DNA from: UBA5109 sp038148435
GTDB lineage: Bacteria; Pseudomonadota; Gammaproteobacteria; Pseudomonadales; Pseudohongiellaceae
Direction: 5' to 3'
NCBI GenBank assembly: GCA_038148435.1
Contig: JAYQVM010000097.1
Coordinates: 1 to 6,474 of the forward strand
DNA length: 6,474 nucleotides
The notes beneath the pieces were generated by a model, which saw only the letters and a program-made list of their open reading frames with translations, made no database searches and was not told where the DNA came from. Of the stretch, positions 1 through 4,998 are shown piece after piece. Every line of letters begins with the position of its first letter. The stretch's first letter is position 1. The position numbers were made by a program, and so were the translations under genes.

Positions 1-456
1 GTACTGGGCTATGTCGGTGCAGCTGCAACCAAATCCATCTTGGTTGGTAGTATTATTTTGATTACCTCGGCCTTTTTTGTGGATCTGAAAATCATGCATC
101 CAATTTTGATGCTGGGTTTTTTGTTTCTGACCGCCATTACTTTCAGTATGCTGGGTTTTATTATCGGCATCTGGGCAGATAATTTTGAAAAGCTGCAGAT
201 TGTTCCCCTGTTGATTATCACACCGCTGACTTTTCTTGGAGGCAGCTTTTACTCAATCAGTATGCTCCCGAATTTCTGGCAGACAGTCACGCTTTTCAAT
301 CCAGTGGTCTATCTCGTGAGCGGTTTTCGTTGGAGCTTTTACGAGATATCCGACGTCAACCTCTGGGTATGTCTTGGCATGACCGCACTCTTTCTGGTGC
401 TGTGCATGTTAGGTATCTTCTGGATTTTTCGAACTGGCTATCGCCTAAAAAAATAG
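1..456 (+). CDS. ABC-2 type transporter permease, YadH-like (5' partial)
   Basis: This is the membrane subunit of an ABC exporter; its ATP-binding partner is presumably encoded upstream, outside the window. The reading frame is open from base 1, so the N-terminus is missing and 151 residues are visible, ending at TAG. Family members are about 250-260 residues long, so a bit over half is present. Four hydrophobic segments can be seen, roughly visible residues 1-27, 34-60, 67-86 and 118-142. The stretch FGG/LGGSFYSISMLP followed by FNPVVYLVSGFRWSFY is the characteristic C-terminal signature of the YadH/NodJ-like ABC-2 permeases. The substrate cannot be told from this part. The gene is convergent with the next one, with only 17 bases between the stop codons. 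The family call is secure; the exact orthologue is not. Confidence 0.9.
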   Translation, partial: VLGYVGAAATKSILVGSIILITSAFFVDLKIMHPILMLGFLFLTAITFSMLGFIIGIWADNFEKLQIVPLLIITPLTFLGGSFYSISMLPNFWQTVTLFNPVVYLVSGFRWSFYEISDVNLWVCLGMTALFLVLCMLGIFWIFRTGYRLKK

Positions 457-473
457 CAGTCTTCTTGTTTGGC

Positions 474-1250
474 TTAAAACATGGAGCGGATAAAGGTTAT
501 GCCTAGCTCAGAGGGGCTGATTAGGTAGATGGCAACTAGCCGAAAACCCAATAAAAGCAGCAGGCTGAAAAGGGTCAGCGCCTGTACTTTTTTCGCGGTG
601 GTATATTCATAAAGCACTAATACCAGACATAACAGGCTCAAGGCGATCAGCGATAGGATATGCCGGTCTAGTCCCCCGAATATGTCCCAGCCCCACAGAC
701 GGTATAGAGCGGGTTCGATAATACTGATGGATGCAAAGATCATCATAGGTATATGTATAGCTGCATTTTTTCGATGCAGCAGTGCAATTGTGAAAAACAC
801 AACGAAGGTGCTGATGGCGGCAAAATCAGCCCAGACAATTTTCGCGAAAAATATTAGCCTCGCCTCAACATCTGTTCCTGAAGCTAGTCGTCCTGGCAAA
901 AAATTTAGGGTGATGACGATGCTTGAGATGAGGATAATCAGTCCAACACAAGCCAGCAGCCAGCCCAATTGTTGATGCCATTTGAATTGCCGAAAATGGA
1001 TTAAGAGGGATTGAAGCATGAGGCCGATAAACCAGATTGTCAGGATCGACCCATGGAAAAATACAGCGATGGGAAGAGTCTGTACGGCTTCATTTAAAGG
1101 CCTGAGGAAAAATGATTTGCCGAAGCCGAGAAAAACTAGCAGGAGCATCACAGCAGAAATGCCCATAAGCAGGCAGTTATTGCGCTGCGAAGTGCTATAA
1201 GAAGTATGCTGGAAAGCTAGGCTGGGCATCTCCAGGTTTTCGGCAGCCAT
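474..1250 (-). CDS. Seven-helix membrane protein with conserved histidines, unnamed family
   Basis: The 258-residue product is an integral membrane protein of unknown function. About seven hydrophobic helices are visible, near residues 27-45, 61-84, 95-116, 134-158, 164-182, 197-214 and 224-245. Polar landmarks sit at the membrane edges: FFHG (His66), IHFR (His85), WHQQLGW (His92), LLHRK (His159) and the IHIPMM stretch (His166), followed by EPALYRLWGW. I recognise the pattern (H in one helix, an HxxLGW motif, then HR...HxxxM) from many uncharacterised bacterial membrane proteins, but I do not know its name. Histidines so placed could bind haem or metal, which is speculation. ATG at 1250 is the most upstream start, since an in-frame stop lies at 1262-1260, but it has no Shine-Dalgarno sequence and is inside a long hairpin. 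Later starts (Met8, Met29) are possible. The gene lies 54 bases after doxX and may share its transcript. Confidence 0.82.
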   Translation of the reverse strand: MAAENLEMPSLAFQHTSYSTSQRNNCLLMGISAVMLLLVFLGFGKSFFLRPLNEAVQTLPIAVFFHGSILTIWFIGLMLQSLLIHFRQFKWHQQLGWLLACVGLIILISSIVITLNFLPGRLASGTDVEARLIFFAKIVWADFAAISTFVVFFTIALLHRKNAAIHIPMMIFASISIIEPALYRLWGWDIFGGLDRHILSLIALSLLCLVLVLYEYTTAKKVQALTLFSLLLLLGFRLVAIYLISPSELGITFIRSMF

Positions 1251-1284
1251 TAATTCAAGTTAATAATGAATTAATGACTGCCGA
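1240..1284 (-). promoter_or_regulatory. Long hairpin covering the start codon of the seven-helix protein gene
   Basis: Bases 1240-1257 and 1267-1284 form an 18-bp inverted repeat with a 9-base loop. The DNA dyad has one mismatch (C1247 against A1277), but in the minus-strand transcript this position becomes a G-U pair, so the RNA stem is continuous. The start codon at 1250-1248 lies in the 3' arm. The base of the stem is G+C-rich and the apex A+T-rich. No U-run follows, so it is a poor intrinsic terminator. It could be a translational control element, a processing site between the two messages, or a protein-binding dyad. The structure is plainly visible; its function is inference. Confidence 0.7.
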
Positions 1285-1304
1285 GAGTTCTTTAAAAATC
1301 GATC

Positions 1305-1706
1305 TTAGCTGTTATTTTTATTATCGAGGCTGTAGGCTCCTGCACCACTTACATATAAGATCAGCAATCCGCCGGTTATAGCCAGATTTTTCAGAAAGTC
1401 AGTAGAGATGACTGGCATATGGTAGATTAAACCTGCCAGCAGTGTGAAAACTGCCAGGGTAATAGCTGCAGCTCTGGTTTTGTATCCAACAATAAGCATG
1501 AGACCTCCCAGTACTTCTACTAGAATCACCAGAAACAAAAGCTGTCCCGGGATTCCGATCCCTAAAAAGCTGCCTCCGCTCATAAAACCGGCTGTACCTG
1601 CATAGCCAAAACCAAGCCCAAATCCAGATCCGATTTTTCCGATACCTGAAATTAGAAAAATAATGGCAAGTAGTACTCGTCCTGCTGCATGAGAATAATC
1701 ATTCAT
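1305..1706 (-). CDS. DoxX family membrane protein
   Basis: The 133-residue product is a small four-helix inner-membrane protein of the DoxX family. Visible landmarks are Arg10 before the first helix, FLISGIGKI (17-25), the second-helix signature VEVLGGLMLIVGYKTR (63-78), a third helix around 79-95, and FLKNLAITGGLLIL (104-117) as the last helix. These fit the family well in order and length. The segment 26-54 is unusually rich in glycine. DoxX-type proteins are linked in other organisms to quinone or thiosulfate oxidation and to redox stress, but most members have no proven role, so I give no specific reaction. The start at 1706 is supported by a strong ribosome binding site 8 bases upstream. 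The gene is divergent from the secreted operon at 2021 and heads a likely two-gene unit with the seven-helix protein. Confidence 0.92.
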   Translation of the reverse strand: MNDYSHAAGRVLLAIIFLISGIGKIGSGFGLGFGYAGTAGFMSGGSFLGIGIPGQLLFLVILVEVLGGLMLIVGYKTRAAAITLAVFTLLAGLIYHMPVISTDFLKNLAITGGLLILYVSGAGAYSLDNKNNS

Positions 1707-1714
1707 GGGTCACA

Positions 1715-1722
1715 CCTTCCTT
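1715..1722 (-). promoter_or_regulatory. Ribosome binding site of doxX-family gene
   Basis: On the minus strand AAGGAAGG lies 8 bases before the ATG at 1706, a near-ideal Shine-Dalgarno match and spacing that fixes this start. Confidence 0.85.
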
Positions 1723-1757
1723 TTTTATTTTTTGTGGAAATCGGATACTAACCAAGA

Positions 1758-1784
1758 TTTCACAAAAATGCTCTATTTGTGAAA
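1758..1784. promoter_or_regulatory. Candidate operator dyad TTTCACAAA-N9-TTTGTGAAA
   Basis: Two perfect 9-base arms (1758-1766 and 1776-1784) flank a 9-base spacer. The half-site TTTCACA recurs alone at 1865-1871. Such spacing is typical of a dimeric transcription factor site, and the dyad lies about 50-80 bases before the doxX-family start, where a promoter would be. The regulator is unknown. The dyad is seen directly; operator function is inference. Confidence 0.45.
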
Positions 1785-1888
1785 GAGATTTCTAAAAGTA
1801 TTTTTCGGATGGAGCGCTACTTATTTTTCTGTATTTCCATGGCTGAGCAGTGTTCTATTAAAACTTTCACACCTATTGAGCTCGGTAT

Positions 1889-1919
1889 TTGACTTTTCTC
1901 AGAATTAAGAGGGTAAAAT
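1889..1919 (+). promoter_or_regulatory. Candidate sigma-70 promoter of the secreted operon
   Basis: TTGACT (1889-1894) and TAAAAT (1914-1919) each match the -35 and -10 consensus at five of six positions, with a somewhat long 19-base spacer. Transcription would begin near 1926 and give a leader of about 95 bases. No better pair was found by eye in the region. Confidence 0.4.
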
Positions 1920-1971
1920 GGCATTGGAAAACAGTGTGGACGAAATGGAAATAAGTTCTTCAGCGCTATAA
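1918..1971 (+). CDS. Possible 17-residue leader ORF
   Basis: ATG at 1918 follows AAGAGGG (1907-1913) with 4 bases between, a good ribosome binding site at short spacing, and reads 17 codons to TAA (product MALENSVDEMEISSSAL). It has no repeated or regulatory-type codon run. It overlaps the -10 hexamer of the candidate promoter, so the two interpretations exclude each other: translation would need an upstream transcript. It may well be chance. Confidence 0.15.
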   Translation: MALENSVDEMEISSSAL

Positions 1972-2002
1972 CAACAAGTCAATTTTTGCCAAGGTTTTAC
2001 AT

Positions 2003-2014
2003 ATGGTTTGGTAA
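2003..2014 (+). CDS. Possible three-codon upstream ORF (MVW)
   Basis: ATG GTT TGG TAA sits 6 bases before the start of the operon's first gene and is preceded by AAGG (1991-1994) at 8-base spacing. The main start at 2021 itself lacks a convincing Shine-Dalgarno sequence, so ribosomes could load here and reinitiate at 2021. Bases 1986-1993 and 2007-2014 can also pair as a short stem with two G-U pairs. Very short, so chance is a real alternative. Confidence 0.15.
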   Translation: MVW

Positions 2015-2020
2015 CACATT

Positions 2021-3151
2021 ATGAAAAAATCAGATTTTTTCTTCAGTTTCTTGCTGCTTGCTAGCGTCGGTATCCTTTCGCCGCATCGAGTATTTGCGCA
2101 ATCTAACAATGGATTTCAGTGCTTAGAACAAGATGCACTTGCCATTAATCGTGAAAGTCAGCAAGGGTCTAATGTTCCGATAGGTAATTTATTTCCACGG
2201 GACAATAAGGAACCGGCAGCATTTGGTGCCGAAACAGCCCCTGAGCTGCCCCGTCGATTTGCTTTGTTTGCTGAAGACCTGCGCTTATTGCCGGTTCAGG
2301 GCAATGTATATGTGCTGATGGGAGCGGGTGGCAACATTACACTACAAATCAGAAATGAGCGTACAGAAGATGGAATTTTACTGGTTGACGCAGGCAGCGC
2401 TGAATCGAGTGAAGCCGTGCTGAGCGCGCTTCATCAAATAACGTCTGCTCCAATTCGTACCATTATTAACACCTCGGATGAGGCAGAGCACACCGGGGGT
2501 AATATCAGATTAGGTCAGGATGGTGCCAAACTGGCTACCAACATGGCAGGCAGCAACAATGGTGAAGAGCCGGGAGCTGCTATAATCGCACGTGAAGAGA
2601 TTATGATTCGCATGATTGTGGGTGGTGTTGAGGACTGTGGATGGCCAAACAGAACCTACGCCGCCTATCCTAGGTTGACTCTATCCTTCAATGGTGAAGG
2701 TATTAGAATCATGCATATGCCGAATGCCATAACGGATGGTGATTCCTTTGTTTATTTTCGTGGTTCCGATGTCGTGAGTACTGGCGACATATTCAATACG
2801 GACCGCTACCCGCCAATTGACCTCGAGCGAGGGGGCTCGATAAATGGCGTGGTGTCGGCCCTCAATGAACTGCTTGAAATTACCATTCCTGCTTTGAAAA
2901 ATGAGGGCGGTACCTATGTTGTTCCAGGTCATGGCAGAATTGCAGATGAAGCCGACGTTTCGGAATACCGCGACATGGTGACAATAATCAGGGATCGCAT
3001 TAAAGCCTATGTGGAAAGGGGAATGAGTCTTGCGGAAATACAGGCAATGCGACCAACCCTAGAATATGACGGCAGATATAATGGGGGCCTTAGTTCGGAT
3101 GCGTTCGTTGAACTGGTTTTTCTAAGCCTCAACCAGGCGGGAGGTGCATAA
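2021..3151 (+). CDS. Exported metallo-beta-lactamase-fold protein with eroded metal site
   Basis: The 376-residue product has a signal peptide (MKKS, hydrophobic core 6-19, likely cleavage VFA|Q after residue 26), so it is exported. The body has the MBL-fold order: GNVYVLMGAGGNITL (94-108), GILLVDAGS (118-126), the metal-loop region NTSDEAEHTGGN (150-161), NAITDGDSFVYF (235-246), STGDIF (253-258), GGSINGVV (271-278) and VVPGHGRIAD (300-309). Compared with HxHxDH, residues are Ser152, Glu154, Glu156 and His157, and the usual H of AHTDGD is Ile237. Asp256 and His304 remain. Site 1 is thus lost, while a site-2-like set (Glu156, His157, Asp256, His304) could still hold one metal. From memory, close relatives in environmental bacteria have intact HxHxDH motifs. 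Substrate is unknown. Cys34 and Cys206 may form a disulfide. Its stop overlaps the next start by one base. Confidence 0.9.
   Translation: MKKSDFFFSFLLLASVGILSPHRVFAQSNNGFQCLEQDALAINRESQQGSNVPIGNLFPRDNKEPAAFGAETAPELPRRFALFAEDLRLLPVQGNVYVLMGAGGNITLQIRNERTEDGILLVDAGSAESSEAVLSALHQITSAPIRTIINTSDEAEHTGGNIRLGQDGAKLATNMAGSNNGEEPGAAIIAREEIMIRMIVGGVEDCGWPNRTYAAYPRLTLSFNGEGIRIMHMPNAITDGDSFVYFRGSDVVSTGDIFNTDRYPPIDLERGGSINGVVSALNELLEITIPALKNEGGTYVVPGHGRIADEADVSEYRDMVTIIRDRIKAYVERGMSLAEIQAMRPTLEYDGRYNGGLSSDAFVELVFLSLNQAGGA
3139..3145 (+). promoter_or_regulatory. Ribosome binding site inside the end of the MBL-fold gene
   Basis: GGGAGGT ends 5 bases before the ATG at 3151 and lies within the final codons of the preceding gene. 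The TAATG overlap (stop 3149-3151, start 3151-3153) together with this site indicates translational coupling and fixes the start of the second gene. Confidence 0.8.
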
Positions 3152-3945
3152 TGAGGAGTATAGGTTTACCACGACATCACTTATGCTTCTGTATGTGCTT
3201 TTTTTTATCGACATTATCAATCGCCCAGTTACCACAGGATGAGCCTGATTCACGAAGTGCCAGAGAAATGGCTCCAGTGGATCTCAGTGGCACCTGGACT
3301 TCAGTCATTGCCGAGGACTGGCGGTACCGGATGGTGACTCCTCCCGCCGGAGAATTGCAGGGTCTTCCATTGAATGAGGCTGCTCAGGAAATCATGAATG
3401 CCTGGAATCCGGAGGCCGACGAAGCTGCAGGCTTGGCATGCAAAGCTTATGGTGCCCCAAATCTCATGCGTCTGCCCGGACGAGCCCGGATCACTTGGGA
3501 AGATGACTCTACTCTTAAAATCGAATATGACAACGGCGATCAGACTCGACTGATACATTTTGAGCAAATGCCCTCGGCTAATATACAAAGAAGCTGGCAG
3601 GGTTACTCACATGCGCAATGGGTACGCGAGACGACCATAGCTAGAGGGATTGGCTTCGGAGGTGTTGGAGGAGGTATCGGTGAAATAACCGGTCCTTTGC
3701 AGATCAACACAACACATCTGCGTGAGGGTTATCTCAGAAAAAACGGTGTGCCTTACAGTGAGAATGCTGAACTGACAGAATATATCGTCTGGCGCCGGGA
3801 TACGGTAACGGGTGATGAGTGGTTTTCACTGATCAGTGCCATTGATGATCCCCAGTATCTAAGAGGCCTCTACATCAGGAGTTCCGAATTCAGAAAGGAG
3901 ACAGATGACGCCATGTGGTCACCACGACCCTGCAGCGCGAGGTAA
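3151..3945 (+). CDS. Secreted protein of uncharacterised family, paralogue 1
   Basis: The 264-residue product has a signal peptide (hydrophobic 11-24, likely cleavage SIA|Q after residue 25) and no further membrane segment, so it is expected in the periplasm or outside. I cannot assign a function. Ordered motifs are DLSGTW (44-49), GLPLNEAA (71-78), AWNP (84-87), RITWEDD near 113-119, WQGYSHAQW (149-157), TTHLREGYLRKNGVPYSENA (187-206), DDPQYL (232-237) and IRSS (242-245). Most recur in the next gene at matching spacing, so the two are paralogues. Cys97 and Cys261 match cysteines of the neighbour and may form a disulfide. A glycine-rich stretch (about 166-177) is absent from the neighbour. 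Family members with this pattern are, to my memory, common unnamed secreted proteins in environmental Proteobacteria and Acidobacteria. It is translationally coupled to the MBL-fold gene. Confidence 0.88.
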   Translation: MRSIGLPRHHLCFCMCFFLSTLSIAQLPQDEPDSRSAREMAPVDLSGTWTSVIAEDWRYRMVTPPAGELQGLPLNEAAQEIMNAWNPEADEAAGLACKAYGAPNLMRLPGRARITWEDDSTLKIEYDNGDQTRLIHFEQMPSANIQRSWQGYSHAQWVRETTIARGIGFGGVGGGIGEITGPLQINTTHLREGYLRKNGVPYSENAELTEYIVWRRDTVTGDEWFSLISAIDDPQYLRGLYIRSSEFRKETDDAMWSPRPCSAR

Positions 3946-3946
3946 G
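3939..3946 (+). promoter_or_regulatory. Ribosome binding site deciding the start of paralogue 2
   Basis: GAGG (3939-3942, extended as GAGGTAAG) lies 9 bases before ATG 3952 and 6 bases before TTG 3949. Both starts are geometrically possible; ATG is preferred as the stronger codon. The site overlaps the stop codon (3943-3945) of paralogue 1. Confidence 0.7.
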
Positions 3947-3951
3947 TCTTG

Positions 3952-4836
3952 ATGAAAACAATCATGAAAAAATTTACGCCTATGTTTTTTGCTTTGCTGT
4001 TCATGTTGACGGGAAGAACAGTGAGCGCCCAGTCAGGGACAGGAGGAGGGGACTATGAAGCCGATTTGCAAGGCTATTGGAGAAACCCTCTGTATGAAGA
4101 TAACCGAGACCGAGGGGAAGGGCCCTATATTGGTGATTATTTGGGGCTTCCTTTAAACGAAGCTGCCCTACGCGCAGCTGAAGCCTGGGATCCAACCATA
4201 TTGTCACTTGAAGAACGGCAATGTAATGATTATGCCGCAGATTACGCGGCTCATAGCATCGGCGACCAGGCCATCTGGAGAGAAGCCGATCCCTTTACCA
4301 ACAAAACCATCGCCTGGCGTTTACGGCTATCTTGGATGGGAGGACAGCGTACGATCTGGATGGATGGCCGACCACATCCTCCAGATGGTGCGCCGCATAC
4401 CTGGTTGGGTTTTTCCACGGGTGAGTGGGTGGGTCCGACTCTGGTGGTTACCACCACGCACTTGAAGAATACCTGGCTGCGACGCAATGGTGTGCCGCGC
4501 AGTGATAAAGCCTATGTAGTGCAGTATTTTACTCGACTTGGCAACATTCTCACCATCGTTGATCATATCTATGATTCGGTCTATCTCACCGAACCGCTGG
4601 TCCGCAGCAGTGATTACATCCTGAATCCTGCCGGGCGAATGGGGACTTTTGTCTGCGAAACGGTTGAAGAAGCCCCGCGCGATCTTGGAGTCGTTCCACA
4701 CTATCTGCCAGGAGAGAATCCTAGTCTGTTTGAATTTTTTGAGGTTTTTGATCTACCTGTGGAGGTCATGCAGGATGGCGCCGACATGCTCTATCCTGAA
4801 TACTTGGACAGACTGGAACAGATCCGCGCAGACTAG
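3952..4836 (+). CDS. Secreted protein of uncharacterised family, paralogue 2, with C-terminal extension
   Basis: From ATG 3952 the product is 294 residues; TTG 3949 would add one. A signal peptide is clear (MKTIMKK, hydrophobic 9-20, cleavage VSA|Q after residue 26). Shared motifs with paralogue 1 are DLQGYW (38-43), GLPLNEAA (65-72), AWDP (78-81), WLGFSTGEW (151-159), TTHL (168-171) and RRNGVP (177-182), then VYLTEPLVRSS (210-220), with cysteines at 91 and 235. It also has WMDGRPHPPDGAPHTW (136-151) followed by GPTLVVTTT, resembling a DGRPHP...GxSxGxWEGDTLVVDT pattern I recall from many unnamed secreted proteins. About 59 residues follow Cys235, acidic and rich in Phe, Tyr and Leu, with no equivalent in paralogue 1. 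No catalytic motif is recognisable. It begins 6 bases after the stop of paralogue 1 and is the last gene of the operon. Confidence 0.88.
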   Translation: MKTIMKKFTPMFFALLFMLTGRTVSAQSGTGGGDYEADLQGYWRNPLYEDNRDRGEGPYIGDYLGLPLNEAALRAAEAWDPTILSLEERQCNDYAADYAAHSIGDQAIWREADPFTNKTIAWRLRLSWMGGQRTIWMDGRPHPPDGAPHTWLGFSTGEWVGPTLVVTTTHLKNTWLRRNGVPRSDKAYVVQYFTRLGNILTIVDHIYDSVYLTEPLVRSSDYILNPAGRMGTFVCETVEEAPRDLGVVPHYLPGENPSLFEFFEVFDLPVEVMQDGADMLYPEYLDRLEQIRAD

Positions 4837-4840
4837 CGTG

Positions 4841-4868
4841 AAGCCCTTTGCCTGATCAGTAAGGGCTT
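4841..4868 (+). terminator. Stem-loop just after the secreted operon
   Basis: AAGCCCTT (4841-4848) and AAGGGCTT (4861-4868) form a perfect 8-bp stem with a 12-base loop that itself contains the palindrome CTGATCAG. It begins 4 bases after the stop of paralogue 2. No T-run follows, so it is either a weak terminator or a structure protecting the 3' end of the message. Confidence 0.45.
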
Positions 4869-4946
4869 AAGCCGGCTCTTCAGAAGATAGTTGTGCAGAA
4901 TGATCAACGGGATAGTCACATCTGGTTGTCAGGTATTGAAGATGCC

Positions 4947-4986
4947 TAAAATCAGTGCTTGTAAGGTGGTTAATCACAACAAGCGC
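4947..4986 (-). terminator. Candidate terminator of cysK
   Basis: On the minus strand, 12 bases past the cysK stop, GCGCTTGT (4986-4979) pairs with ACAAGCAC (4962-4955) with one C-A mismatch, and a nested GTG/CAC pair tightens the loop. The 3' arm is followed by TGATTTTA, a short T-run. The shape and place fit a moderate intrinsic terminator. Confidence 0.4.
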
Positions 4987-4998
4987 TAGTCAGTTGGT

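Larger units (their letters stand above)
1707..2020. other. Divergent intergenic region, 314 bases
   Basis: This A+T-rich stretch separates the doxX-family gene (-) from the secreted operon (+) and should hold both promoters. It contains a 9-bp dyad (1758-1784), a further TTTCACA copy at 1865-1871, a candidate promoter (1889-1919), and two very short candidate reading frames ahead of the operon. I see no longer gene on either strand and no recognisable RNA gene. Confidence 0.8.

Noticed and set aside
437..457. GCTAT...ATAGC with an A7/T7 run between the convergent genes at 456 and 474, as a terminator
   Set aside because: The T-run falls in the loop and not after the stem, and a 5-bp stem is too weak to support a call.
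1240..1284. Rho-independent terminator of the doxX-family gene
   Set aside because: The stem is strong but no T-run follows it on either strand; an A-run follows on the minus strand.
1758..1784. CRP (cAMP receptor protein) site
   Set aside because: The TGTGA and TCACA halves are in the opposite order to the CRP consensus (TGTGA-N6-TCACA), so the dyad does not fit.
2681..2932. Open frames antisense to or overlapping the real genes (for example 2681-2932, 3301-3588, 4327-4701, 5051-5380)
   Set aside because: They lie opposite or out of frame with well-supported proteins, lack ribosome binding sites, and their translations show no family motifs.
2021..3151. Beta-lactamase or antibiotic-resistance gene
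   Set aside because: The fold alone does not imply it: most metal ligands are missing and the surrounding motifs belong to a different MBL branch.
3949..3951. TTG start for paralogue 2
   Set aside because: ATG at 3952 is in the same frame, only one codon later, and within good distance of the GAGG site; the protein is essentially unchanged.
3151..4836. Lipocalin call for the two paralogues, based on their early G-x-W motif
   Set aside because: The G-x-W motif is short and common, and the other lipocalin motifs could not be located; left as an unnamed family.
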